A stretch of 18,343 nucleotides of DNA, from assembly GCA_015499985.1 (NCBI GenBank), contig JAAAUF010000841.1, positions 1-18,343 on the forward strand, in the 5' to 3' direction. The translations under genes were made by a program, and so were the position numbers. The stretch's first letter is position 1. The number at the start of each line of letters is the position of its first letter. A model generated the notes under the pieces. The model saw only the letters and a program-made list of their open reading frames with translations, was not told the DNA's origin and made no database searches. Positions 1 to 9,387 of the stretch are shown here, in pieces. The DNA comes from Haplosporangium gracile (taxonomy: Eukaryota > Mortierellomycota > Mortierellomycetes > Mortierellales > Mortierellaceae).

Positions 1-165
1 CGGTGTCATCGGTCTCCTCGGGGGTGCCCTCGTCAGCGGCATCATCGGTCTCCTCAGGAGCACCCTCATCAGTGCCATCTTCAGCACTATCGTCGGTTTC
101 CTCAGGGGCTCCCTCATCAGTACCGTCAGTCTCCTCAGGGGTACCATCAGTAGTAACGTCATTTT
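1..165 (-). repeat. Intragenic acidic coding repeat
   Basis: Imperfect tandem coding repeat in the C-terminal part of the secreted protein. The core peptide is DEGAPEETDD or DGTPEETD, recurring about every 12-19 residues, with synonymous variation between units. The array continues past the window start, so copy number is unknown. Such arrays often vary in length between strains. Confidence 0.75.
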
Positions 166-1139
166 CCTCGAGTGCTCCCTCGCCAGGTTTAGTCACCTGA
201 GCATCGTCGATAGTGGGGTTATCAAGACTGGGCTCGGTAATTTGGATGATAGAGTTGTCTTCGGGGGCAGGGACAACTGGTGGTGTTGTCAGAGGCCCCT
301 CGGGTTCGGGCTGAGCAACTTCGGGGACGCAGGCGGTGTGGCAGGCGTCAAAGGCGACGACACAGCTGCTCATGCTGTTGGTGTAGAGCAGGCACTGCTC
401 CTCGACCTGAAGGCACTTTTCGACGCATGAAAATTCATCCTGGGCTAGAATATTGTCGATTGATTGTGATTGTCGAGAATGAGAAAAGTGGAGGTTAGAA
501 GTGTGCGCAGGGGAACAAGTGAGCGGAGGTTGGATATATGTATGCAGGATAATGCGGATAATTATAGGGGGGAGGTGAGCGGGAGTTGAGGTTTTCGCGC
601 AAGAATGTAGGGGAGGGTTGAAGAAAAAAAAAAGGCTAGGCCAGAAGGGGGAAAGGGAGTGTAGGCCAAGAAACAAGTATGTGTGGTGTGCATACAAGGG
701 GTTGTGTAATTTAAAAAAATCATTTTTGCCGGGTAATCCCTCGTTCTCATTGGTTAATTTCCCCATGCCCCAAAGGGGGGACTGGAGGTCGAGAGAGAGT
801 CCAGGCACAAAAATCAGGTACGGTCAATGGTACGGAGAAGTGAAAAGCATGGATGTGCGAGGAAAGTATGGCTGGGTGCAGGGTGGGGGTGGGCAAAAGC
901 GGATGATAAAGGGTGTGGAGAGAGAGGGGGGGGAGAATATGTATGTTTCGCCATGGTGGGACAGAGAGAAACAAAGTAGCCAAAAAAAGGGATGCAGAAG
1001 GGGAGGTGATGTAAAGACACATACTCTCATCGAAGGTGGGGTTCTCATCCAGAGCAGGCATGGGCATGGGCAAGGGGGCGGCCTTGGTAATTGCAACCAA
1101 GGCGAGGGAGACAGCAAGAGTGATGGAGAGGACGCGCAT
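1..1139 (-). CDS. Secreted Cys-rich protein with acidic repeat tail (partial, two exons)
   Basis: I do not recognise this as a named family. Exon 1 (1139 to 1025) starts with a typical signal peptide: basic Arg2, hydrophobic core, likely cleavage after Ala20 (ITKA/APLP). The proposed intron is 1024 to 445 (580 nt), with donor GTATGT, acceptor TTCTAG and a possible CTAAC branch site near 495. This junction keeps the frame; the neighbouring CAG acceptor would hit a stop. Exon 2 gives a short Cys module, residues 45-77, spaced C-x3-C-x6-C-x9-C-x6-C-x3-C. A Pro-rich linker follows (about 80-126), then a tail from about 127 made of Asp/Glu/Thr/Gly/Pro repeats around DEGAPEETDD, with no Lys or Arg. 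The frame is still open at base 1 after 186 residues, so the C-terminus is missing. A wall or extracellular role is inferred from the signal peptide and the Thr-rich acidic tail. The intron is long for a fungus, so an extra small exon inside it cannot be excluded. Confidence 0.72.
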
Positions 1140-1853
1140 GGTGGTGTAAGTATGTGTGTATACGTAACGAAGTGTATTTGGTATGTGTGTGTGGTGTAGG
1201 GGGATGTTATTTGTCCACTGTGCGGCTGTAGTAGATGAAAAGAGGAGTTGAGTAGTGCGGAAGGAAGGGTAAAGGGTAAAGGGTAAAGGTAAGGGTAAGG
1301 GTAAGAGGGAGTGTCGATTGAAGTGACAAGCAGGGAAGGGTAGGGGAATGGGAGTAAATGGAGATCTTGCTGAAGAAAAAAGAAAAAAGGAAAAAGAGAA
1401 AAGAGTCAACACGACGAGATAAAAGGAAAAAAAGATGAGGACGACCGTTGGAATGACCGATGAAGTGACAGAGTGAAGAGTGAGTAAGCGAGGGAGGGAA
1501 GGAAAATAGAACTCAATTTTCGCGTTGAGAGCACTCCCATTCTCTTGCTCACATCGGACCACTTACATGCTGTCCGTCTGTCTGCTTACTTTTTCTTGCT
1601 TGTGTTTTAACTTGGTCTAAAAATGAACCGCTCCCTCGCTGTCTCATTTCCATCAATTTCTTTGAACCTTGCCAATTTCTCTGACCAGAAAACACACATG
1701 AACCAAAAATACAACAAGCAGAACATGTCACCATGGGCACAGAGATAATGCGTGTTTGTATTGAATGCAAATGCATAGGTAAATCTAATGCTATGAGACA
1801 AGGAGTAGGTATGCAGTAAAGTCTCTTCTTTTTCCGTCATTTCCTTCGTCTCA
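1140..1853. other. Intergenic: promoter of the first gene and 3' flank of the second
   Basis: 714 bases between two minus-strand genes. Bases 1140-1200 are CA-rich on the minus strand and probably form the 5' leader of the first gene. Bases 1370-1440 are strongly purine-rich on the plus strand. Long open frames here (747-1562 minus) are a by-product of the stop-poor pyrimidine strand. No exact AATAAA was found downstream of the second gene's stop. Confidence 0.6.
1267..1305 (+). repeat. Interstitial GGGTAA / GGGTAAA microsatellite
   Basis: Three units of GGGTAAA followed by a GGTAA and units of GGGTAA, upstream of the first gene. It resembles telomeric DNA but is TAAGGG-type, not TTAGGG, and the phase changes in the middle. 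It is best read as a simple repeat in a promoter. Confidence 0.8.
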
Positions 1854-2821
1854 TCAAAGCAAGGCTAAAACACTGGCTACAATGGTCAATGCTCCAGCAA
1901 GACTGCCCAGACCAACTGACTGTCCCACAACAACAGCACCATTATCCAGCCCTGGAGGCTTGAAATTGACAGTCTCAGTTACATTGGTGGGTTGGAATGC
2001 TCCCGGGTTGTCGTTTCCTGTCGCAGTAGGCGACCCAAGCGTTGTCACACCGCACTGGCCCCTGTACTGATCCGACAGCGCTGTGTTCAAGAATGCGCTG
2101 GTCAAGTTCTGGGTGAACTGAAGTAAAAAAGGAGAAGGGACCTTATTGTAATAGTTGGCAAAGATGTTAGCGACCTGCTGATTGCAAGACGTACAGAACG
2201 AAGTGGCGGTGATGTTGGTTGGGTTGGCCAACGGGGTCACATATTGGAGGTATCCGTAGAGGTCGTCCTCGTTGATATTAGCGTCGGGCAATTGACCGCG
2301 CTCAATCATCTCGTTCATGGATGTAATTACGCAGTGGGTGTTCTTGGTCGTGTCTTGGTAACAGACAGCCTCCCTCTGTGCCGGCGACAGATACCTAAAA
2401 ACGGAGAGCAATTGTATTTGTTAATGTCTGCCTCTTTTAATTCTTTCTAGTATGTATATCAGGTCGGCGGATCTTACCACATATACAGGACCGTTCCGAG
2501 TGTCTCTTGATTCTCTGGGATCATATCGGCTCCACAGTTTGCCTGGAGGTCTTTGTAGACTCCAGCATATTGATCCGCCGTGCATGCTGGGGTCGCGCAG
2601 TATGTCGTCAAGATCTTTTCTAGTTTGGCCGTGTCGTGATCGTGAGCGCCAGTGATAGCAGGAAATCCCAATGCGGTGTAAACCCTGCATATCGCAAGAG
2701 GATGGTTGGGGGCTGCAAGGGAGTTGAGGTAGGTGTTGCATCCAGCAGACAAAGCAGCCTCAGTTGTAGTGGCAGCAGTCAAAGCCAAGGCGATGGCAGA
2801 GGTGAAAGAGAAGAACTTCAT
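1854..2821 (-). CDS. GPI-anchored, ten-cysteine secreted protein (two exons, 294 aa)
   Basis: Exon 1 runs 2821 to 2478, the intron 2477 to 2395 (83 nt; donor GTAAGA, acceptor TTTTTAG, branch-like ATTAAC), and exon 2 2394 to 1854. The splice falls inside a Trp codon, giving VLYMW/YLSPAQREAVC. Residues 1-22 form a signal peptide (MKFFSFTSAIALAL...). Ten cysteines lie at 28, 45, 75, 80, 96, 126, 136, 182, 185 and 229, an even number compatible with five disulfides. N-glycosylation sequons occur at N175, N211 and N252. The C-terminus has a small-residue omega region near N266-G267-A268 and a hydrophobic tail (about 278-294), the usual GPI-addition layout. This indicates a plasma-membrane or wall-attached protein. 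It resembles uncharacterised fungal Cys-rich surface proteins; molecular function is unknown. It follows the same strand as the other secreted gene, 714 bases away. Confidence 0.9.
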
Positions 2822-2881
2822 TTCTTTCTGCCTTTATGTTTTCGGAGGGAGGTGAAGAAGAAAGCGAGAAGGAGGAATGAT

Positions 2882-2909
2882 GATGGATGGATGGATGGAT
2901 GGATGGATG
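2882..2909 (+). repeat. GATG tetranucleotide microsatellite (7 copies)
   Basis: Seven perfect GATG units, 61-88 bases upstream of the GPI-protein start codon (CATC on that gene's strand). It probably lies in the 5' leader or core promoter. Being perfect, it is likely to be polymorphic. Confidence 0.9.
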
Positions 2910-3770
2910 GGTGAAGTATGCTTGTGAAAGAGAGAAGCCAGGATGGCGCTAACAGGAAAAAGGGCCTGAGATGAACGGGTATGGGTTGAGGACAGAGAAA
3001 AGTAAGAAAGGAATGAAAGAGACAAAAAGCAGCAACGAAGGATAAATGTGTTTGTTAATAGTGATGAGGGATAACAAGCGACTAGATGCAAGGAGCATGT
3101 CCCTTTGATGGAAACCGTAAAGTGTCTCCGTCCTTTTCCACAAAAGCCCTCTACCCCGTCAAGAAGGCCATTTGTCACGACTAACAAAGAGCCTGTTTGG
3201 GCATCACTGTTGCTGTACTTTATCTCCTTATTTTATGGTTGCCGCTTTCCCCGTGAATTAGCTCTCGAGGCGTCCTACTCGGTTATATTCTCGTTGATGA
3301 CAGTCGGTCTCAATGCTTTTGTGGTTCAATTCTTATCTACGTCTGTGGTGCGCCCTCAAGTTCAATTTCAATGTGTCCCCTTTTTTTTCTGTGTGACAAA
3401 TGACATGCGGTCGAGGCGCTCTCCAGTTTGTGAGGCGGTGTAGAGATGAAATCTGAGGCTGAGCGTAAAGTTGGTGCATTGGTACAGTCCCGATCGCTCA
3501 CATCACAACCCTCCTCATCTCTCACCAAGAACTCACGACAAAGTGAAAAAAAGGACATCTCCTCATTCCTTTTTCTCCTTTGATCCAGATCACATTTATA
3601 AAGGGTCCTCATAAAAAAAAAATTGCGAAGCGACACGCATCATTGTGCATTTCCTGATTGGCGTTCCTTGTTTTCATTGCTCCTTGTTTTGCAACATATG
3701 TAGAATTGGATCATCGAAGATTACCAACTGTGCTCTTCTCCACAGACACAACACAAAGAACATTTAACCA

Positions 3771-3778
3771 CATAAATA
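3771..3778 (+). promoter_or_regulatory. Candidate TATA box of the F-box/LRR pseudogene
   Basis: CATAAATA lies 127 bases before the pseudogene's ATG. The intact paralog has TATAAAA 125 bases before its ATG. The matching spacing suggests the decayed copy may keep a working core promoter. An ATG at 3779 is too close to the box to be in the transcript. Confidence 0.4.
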
Positions 3779-3897
3779 TGCATGCCTCTGGCATTCCCTC
3801 CTCCCCCTCCCCCACTAATTCTCCCTCTACACTCTTACCTGGACAAAGCACACACCACTCAGGCAACAAACCTTTTTAAACACCAATTTTACCCACC

Positions 3898-5725
3898 ATG
3901 GACAACAATGCGTCTCCAAGGGACCGTTTCTTTAGCATGGCCGAAATGATCCAGTGCCTGGGTCACTTTCTAGCTGATGATGATCTTGCTCGAAGCACCC
4001 TCATCTCTCGCTCAGTTAGAGCAGGACTCTACCCGCATGGTTACCGCACAGTCGCAATTCGCCGCCCGTACTACGCCAACGGGCATATTTACAACTTTAA
4101 GCACATCTGTCGAAATACCCGATTTGTTTAACGGCTCATAGCCCAGGACAACTTTATTATCTCCACCCTTCAGACCAATATCCTAGCTTTTGCCAATCCG
4201 ACTGAGCTGATCCTAGAGACGAGCGATATCAACCCTTCAGTCACTGGGACTGAACTCAACGACGCTGTAGCGGTCTATCATCGCATTTCGCAGAGTCCAT
4301 TCCTGGAAACTCTGTGAATCAAGAATGTGCAATACAATGATGCCCTTACGATACGAGTACTTCTTTGTACCCTGTCGTCGTTAACCCGACTCCAGATCCT
4401 GAATCCTGAATCCAACCCCGGCACCCGTACGACATTAACTTTCATCAGTGCGTTGTTTCACTGTAGCCTTCCTTCACTTGCCCACCTCTCACTCACATGC
4501 GCAGGTAGCGATAGCCCGGCGATCGATCTGGATTGGAAGTCCACCGCATTTCCAGACTTGCTCTTGGTCGACGTCAACCACCCATGATGCACCACTTAAA
4601 GATATCATGATTTACTGTCCAAATATCTACCTAATTCCTCTCGGTCTTCGAGATATAATCGTGAATAACCCAGTCCTTGGTCATTTTGCCCTACTAGAGA
4701 TGTATTTACCGGGCGCAAATGGATCCTTGACTTTTGTGTACCTTTATGCTTCACTCCATCAACAACTTGACATGATTCTGGACCCTCCGTTCGAGCATGC
4801 CAATGTCCTCTTGGACTACATCTCGACCCTGCCACCAGGTATACTCAGACATCTTTCTATCGAAGGGCTCTGGGAACAGTTTCACGGACAGATCGCCTAT
4901 AGCTTCCAATGACACAACCTATATCTTCACTCCATCAGACTTACAGAAGTCTCAAGGGTCTTAAGTGTCAGCCTACGAGAGATCCTGACATCTTGTACAA
5001 ACCTTGAAGTACTCGAGGTTGCGCATGGTAGCGGACGATAGCGCAGGATCAGTATTACTCTTGGAGATACCACCGCCGAATCTTGGGTTTGTACTCGCCT
5101 CAAGGAGCTGACCATGGTTGTCCGGACTACACTCGACAACTCTGATTCGGATTTCAACTTTGTCAACGACCTCTCTGATGACGAGCGTAGAGCAAGATTC
5201 CAAGAGACTATGGTTCTCTTCTCCCAGCAACTTAGTCAACTGAGTGGGCTTCAAGGACTTGATATACGGCGATCCACCCGAGAGGACACTGAAGCAAGCG
5301 AAGTTAATCTGGATGAACAAGAAGTCACGATCAACACAGCAGGCGACCAGAACTTTTCACTCCTAAAACCCACAGGATACCAGAACGGGTGGCTCCATGG
5401 TCTCTTGACTCTTGGCAATCTAGAGAAAAGCGATCTGAACACAAACGATCTCAGTTCAGGCTATCCAACACCCTATCTTATCTCGAAGGTCTCACAAATT
5501 TGAGAGTCGTTAAAGGAACCTTGCAAGAAAAGCGATCGCAAATACCTCCAATCCATACGTCCTGAAGAAGCAGAATAGATCCTGACATCCTGGCCTTCGC
5601 TCGAGACAATCGAAGTGCTGTATGACGCCTTTCTTCAAGGCATGAACAGTATTAATTTTAATCTTCCTGTTGCCTTTGAAGATCTACATCATGAACCGCG
5701 ACGACGTGATACATTTTGTGAATAA
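3898..5725 (+). pseudogene. F-box/LRR-type protein pseudogene
   Basis: A once roughly 600-residue protein of the same family as the intact gene at 7459-9387. The start is well formed (ACCCACCATGG), and the N-terminus FFSMAEM..L aligns with FFSTPEM..L of the intact gene. Coding signal then moves between frames. The first frame is broken by TAA at 4129-4131 and TGA at 4315-4317. Near 4585 the signal shifts by +1. That second frame is broken by TGA 4910-4912 and TAG 5039-5041. Around 5430-5460 it shifts again (SYLEGLTNLRVVKGT), and about 5520-5540 it returns (IRPEEAE), with TAG 5576-5578. It ends at TAA 5723-5725. Homology is colinear: AESWVCTRLKELTMVV...DNSD matches AVEWACFKLEILDMAV...DNSD around W465, and EAE-stop-ILTSW matches EADWIKNHW, so the last stop replaces Trp592 (TGG to TAG). 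The first 77 codons remain open. No intron fits all lesions. Confidence 0.87.
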
Positions 5726-5750
5726 GCAAGGCTCGTTACTCTTTGCTGTT

Positions 5751-5779
5751 TGATCGAAAATACGGCCTATTTTTGATCA
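5751..5779. repeat. Imperfect palindrome, 12-bp arms
   Basis: Arms TGATCGAAAATA and TATTTTTGATCA flank a 5-base CGGCC centre; 11 of 12 pairs match and the other is a G-T wobble. It begins 26 bases after the pseudogene's final stop and could fold as a 3' UTR hairpin. Function is unknown. Confidence 0.6.
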
Positions 5780-6526
5780 GGAGCAGGCTGGCGGAGGAAG
5801 CCTCGATGATCAACAAGGGTTGAAGGGGTAACGGTCGCATAGATCAAAAAAAGATTGTTATCACCCATTTTTTTCTTCAGATATAAAAGAATCTTATCGA
5901 GTCAAACAACAAATGGTTGAAATTAAAGTGTCATGTGGCGACAAAAAAAGGAAGAGAAGGGACGTTCTTAGTGTAAAGATAGCGCGCGATGTTTGTTCGC
6001 GTCACTGACAAACAAACGCAAAGAAACACGCCTCTTTGGTCTTTAAGTTCTGAAACAACGAAAGCGAGAAAAGACGTGATGTGCGGTAGATGGGGGACTC
6101 GGCGAGCAAAGAATATGTTCTTTCAGCAAGACCAAAACGTTTGTCGATTTTTTTTTGTTTTGTGCATTGTGTCGAAAAAAAATTAAGCAATACTCTTTGC
6201 AGGTAAAGTCTGTGCTGTTCAATGCTTCTTTCGTCTCAAATTGAAATGATAGGAGAACATATTATTCCTTTCGGGATACATGAGCAGGATAAAAAAAAAT
6301 CGGAAGGGATGGCGCAAGATCGGAGAGAAGAATAAAGGAGCAAAAGAGTAATCATCCTCTCTTTCTTTGTGGTGCAGCTCGCAGAGGTAACTTCAATAGA
6401 ATTCTCCCTCTTTTTTTCTTGGTTGCATGACGAACGACGTGTAGTCGAAACCCTCCCGGGACCTTGTGTTGATGTGGCGAAAACATCCTCGATCGACCAC
6501 ATACAATCCACCTTCCTTCTCTCTTT

Positions 6527-6552
6527 CTCCCTCTCTCCCTCTCTCCCTCTCT
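6527..6552 (+). repeat. CCCTCTCT microsatellite
   Basis: About three 8-base units of CCCTCTCT inside a longer C/T-only stretch. Simple repeat with no further signal. Confidence 0.75.
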
Positions 6553-6880
6553 TGCTCCTTGAAAAACAAGCGATACATTTCGCTAGGGTTATTATTTTTA
6601 AACCATGAAAATAATTGTAGTTTGAGGTTCATGGGTGCTGAGAGAGAAGGGGTAAGTAGATGTACTTACAACATGAATTTTAAAGGCGAAGGTGTTCCAG
6701 TAGCCGCGATACAAAGAAAAAATGAGAAGGTTGCGCAATAAAGACTAAAAGACGTACGAAAATTTTTTTTCTTAGTATGAATGATGCGATCTGAACGAAA
6801 TGTGGAGAAATAGAACGAGCACGGGGAAGGCACGCGAAATAAACGCGTCAGTAAAATTAGCGGCATCTTGAGAACACATC

Positions 6881-7020
6881 TCGTTCCTTTTTTTTTTTTA
6901 TCGCGAAAAGAACAAGCGAAAGATATGTGAAAAAAACTGTGCGTGGGATTGGTGGCGCCGTGTGCTGTTGTTCGTTTCTTTTTTTTTTTTTATCGCGAAA
7001 GAAACAAGCGACAGCGATAT
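6881..7020 (+). repeat. Pair of T-run/ATCGCGAAA direct repeats, 91-bp period
   Basis: Copy 1 is at about 6881-6926 and copy 2 at about 6972-7020. Each has TCGTT[C/T]C, a run of 11-12 T, then ATCGCGAAA, then AACAAGCGA, ending near GATAT. Within each copy the flanks of the T-run are complementary: GTTC..TTTT with AAAAGAAC in copy 1, GTTTCTTT with AAAGAAAC in copy 2. They lie 440-580 bases upstream of the intact F-box/LRR-type gene. Confidence 0.75.
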
Positions 7021-7333
7021 AGCTGGTGCGATGAAGCGCCTATCGAATCAATGTGTCAACGTCTTGAGGCGTGTTATATCACCTTAAACTAAGCAGGCTT
7101 TGAGCTTTTAGAAATCTCTTTTTTTTTCTTTCACAAATACGCGCGCTACATAGAGTGAAATGGATACCGACCACAGAATCATGCCGCCTTTCATTCATTT
7201 TTCATTCAAAGCCAGTGCTCCTTTTGCGTTGACTTAGCAATATATCGCCTTTGTCGGTCCTCTATTAGCAGTTGTAGGCACTTCTCGCTTTTGATGATCA
7301 TAGAATGAAAAGCCTTTTGGTTGATATTATTTG

Positions 7334-7340
7334 TATAAAA
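7334..7340 (+). promoter_or_regulatory. TATA box of the intact F-box/LRR-type gene
   Basis: TATAAAA lies 125 bases before the start codon, followed by a C/T- and CA-rich leader with no ATG before the chosen start. The position is consistent with a core promoter. Confidence 0.6.
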
Positions 7341-7458
7341 CGTCAACATTGCGGGCGCGTTTTCTTAATCATCATCTCCTCTCTTTCATTCACATCATAT
7401 CACACAACACAAATTTTTCAGACACACACTCGTCTCTTTCGCTCTCGAACTCACTCCT

Positions 7459-9387
7459 ATGACTGCAAACCCCCCGAAAAAAGGCGACCCACTCGCTGGT
7501 TCCAAATTGTTCTTCAGCACCCCCGAGATGCGAGAATCTCTCACGAAGAAGGTTATCAGTATGCCTGACCTGCTCACTCTTAGCTCGGTCGATCGATCCT
7601 TCAGGGCCTTGACCTCCAGCTTCATCTGGAGCTACGTCAACTTCTGTGATGCTACCGGAGACGGGCACCGATCCGTGCCCCCCGATCGATTCCTCGAGTC
7701 TCAAGCTTCAATCAGGGCGATTAACGAGAATCGCTCCGCTGTACAAACCCTTTCTACTCCAGCAGATTTCTGCTGGATCTACTTCGAGGCGACCATTGGA
7801 GCCCTCCGCAGCAATGGTCCCTGGTCGGTAGCTCCCGCCCGTCGACTAGGATATACTCCTCTTCCCCTGTTGCCATTGGTCAATCTGACAGCATTCAAGT
7901 GGGAAGCAGATGTAACATGTGACCAAACCTTCCACCCTTTCACGATGTTGGGTCCGAATCGTCCGTATCTTTCGTATCTGCCGGCTGCCTGGATCATCAG
8001 CAATAGCCCTAGGCTAGTCTCCGTGTCGTTGACCGGATTCAGTTGCGACAACAGTATTGTAGCGCGTACCTTGATTCGAGCGCTGTCTAACCTATCTGTC
8101 CTGAAAGATCTCAACCTGATGGCAGTCTCTGCTGAAATGCAAGTCCCTCTATCTTTCACGACCAAGCTGCTCGATTGCCTTCCTGCCTCAATGGAGACCC
8201 TGAGCCTAGTCTACGTAATTGGTAATGCAGTCCCCGCGCAGTTCGCGGAGGTACCCGCCGCTAATGACTCTGACGCTGGTCTCGCACCTTTGAAGGAGCG
8301 ACATGGTCCTTTGTCGTCGCTGCTAGAGTTGAGACTGCCTGTGTTCGACGGAACGTACTCGACTGAGTTGATCACTCGTTTCTTGCGCCAGTGCCCCAAG
8401 CTGATTACATTGGTTCTGCCTCAACCAATGGCAGCCAGCATGATCCCCTCAACTGGAGCCCAACTTGCAAACACCATACATCAGCACTGCCCGCAGGTGC
8501 GCAACTTGTCTATCCTAGACCCCGTCGACACCGCGCCTGAAGACAGAGACGCTGTTGTAGCTCCACTCAATACACTAAGCCCTCACCACGTTCAGTCACT
8601 TGTTTGGCGTGCATTCCGGGACAATCGCGACCACACCAACCTCAACCCGGTAGCCTTGCCCCCATTCTTCCCCATACTGAGCCGCTTCTCATCCACCATC
8701 ACTACCCTGCGTATGTTTAGGGTCTGTAACATGAACAGCGATACCGTCAAATCGATCTTGTCAAGATGCGAGGCCCTCACGACCTTGATCCTCCGCGGTA
8801 CAACTCCTGCCACCTATGCGATTTCCCTCGAGGATGCCATTGCTGTCGAGTGGGCCTGCTTCAAACTGGAAATTCTGGATATGGCGGTCAGCCTGAGCGC
8901 CGATAATAGTGATGCGACCTTGGTCCCCGGCAATGCACGATGGGCGATGTTTGGAGCCCTGGCCCGCAAGGTGGGCTCACTGACCCGCCTGAAATCCCTT
9001 ACACTCAAAGCCACTCGGCCTTACAATCGACAGAGCCGGAGCCCCTATCCTAGTTGCTTCTTCCCCGGCATGTTTACCCTCGACCTCGACTCCTCTGCCT
9101 CATCCTCAGCAACCGGGGATGTCGACCGACAAGGTTTTCTCCAGGTGCTGAGCAGCCTCACCCACCTTGAGGAATTGATGGGCTCTTTCTACCACATGCC
9201 TCATCTTGGGTTCTCTGCTGCAGAGGCCGACTGGATCAAGAATCACTGGAAGACCTTGCGAATGATCGAGTTTTACCCGGAGCCCGGTCGTAACGATCTG
9301 TCTGCCAACGCGCCACAAGCGATTCGACAGCTCAAGCAAGCCATGGACCTCAGGATCTGTGCTTATCCCCCGGTTGAAGATGACTAA
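7459..9387 (+). CDS. F-box/LRR-type protein (642 aa, single exon)
   Basis: Likely substrate-binding subunit of an SCF-type ubiquitin ligase; this role is inferred from architecture, not from a diagnostic match. Residues about 18-60 look like a divergent F-box: FFSTPEMRESL, then a helical segment MPDLLTLSSVDRSFRAL, then WSYVNF. The rest is a long series of Leu-rich segments typical of LRR solenoids, for example LSNLSVLKDLNL (about 213-224), CPKLITLVLP, CEALTTLILRG, LTRLKSLTLKA and LTHLEELMGSF, ending in a Pro/acidic tail. The start is the first ATG after the TATA box and its leader. There are no introns. Codons favour C in third position, unlike the decayed paralog. The paralog lies 1.7 kb upstream in the same orientation, so the locus held at least two family members. 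The F-box itself is weak; a plain LRR protein without Skp1 binding is the main alternative. Confidence 0.85.
   Translation: MTANPPKKGDPLAGSKLFFSTPEMRESLTKKVISMPDLLTLSSVDRSFRALTSSFIWSYVNFCDATGDGHRSVPPDRFLESQASIRAINENRSAVQTLSTPADFCWIYFEATIGALRSNGPWSVAPARRLGYTPLPLLPLVNLTAFKWEADVTCDQTFHPFTMLGPNRPYLSYLPAAWIISNSPRLVSVSLTGFSCDNSIVARTLIRALSNLSVLKDLNLMAVSAEMQVPLSFTTKLLDCLPASMETLSLVYVIGNAVPAQFAEVPAANDSDAGLAPLKERHGPLSSLLELRLPVFDGTYSTELITRFLRQCPKLITLVLPQPMAASMIPSTGAQLANTIHQHCPQVRNLSILDPVDTAPEDRDAVVAPLNTLSPHHVQSLVWRAFRDNRDHTNLNPVALPPFFPILSRFSSTITTLRMFRVCNMNSDTVKSILSRCEALTTLILRGTTPATYAISLEDAIAVEWACFKLEILDMAVSLSADNSDATLVPGNARWAMFGALARKVGSLTRLKSLTLKATRPYNRQSRSPYPSCFFPGMFTLDLDSSASSSATGDVDRQGFLQVLSSLTHLEELMGSFYHMPHLGFSAAEADWIKNHWKTLRMIEFYPEPGRNDLSANAPQAIRQLKQAMDLRICAYPPVEDD

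Larger units (their letters stand above)
2822..3897. other. Divergent intergenic region
   Basis: Region between the minus-strand GPI-protein gene and the plus-strand pseudogene, so it should hold both promoters. It contains the GATG microsatellite in the GPI gene's leader, a TATAAA at 3597-3602 and a CATAAATA at 3771-3778 on the plus strand. Short open frames here show no protein-like features. No RNA gene was seen. Confidence 0.55.
5726..7458. other. Intergenic region upstream of the intact F-box/LRR-type gene
   Basis: No protein gene or RNA gene recognised. It contains an inverted repeat at 5751-5779, many T- and A-runs, a CCCTCTCT microsatellite, and two hairpin-forming direct repeats at 6881-7020. 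The AACAAGCGA word occurs three times (near 6567, 6911 and 7003), twice within the direct repeats. The core promoter of the next gene is at the right end. Confidence 0.6.

Noticed and set aside
1267..1305. Telomere or subtelomere signal
   Set aside because: Units are GGGTAAA and GGGTAA (TAAGGG-type), not TTAGGG, the block is only 39 bases and ordinary genes lie on both sides.
747..1562. 271-codon minus-strand open frame overlapping the first gene
   Set aside because: It is Leu/Ser/Phe/Pro low complexity on a pyrimidine-rich strand where stops are rare, and it reads through the signal peptide exon's donor. The spliced model explains the region better.
3658..3879. Short plus-strand open frame before the pseudogene
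   Set aside because: Weak start, Ser/Pro low complexity, and it covers the pseudogene's TATA box and leader.
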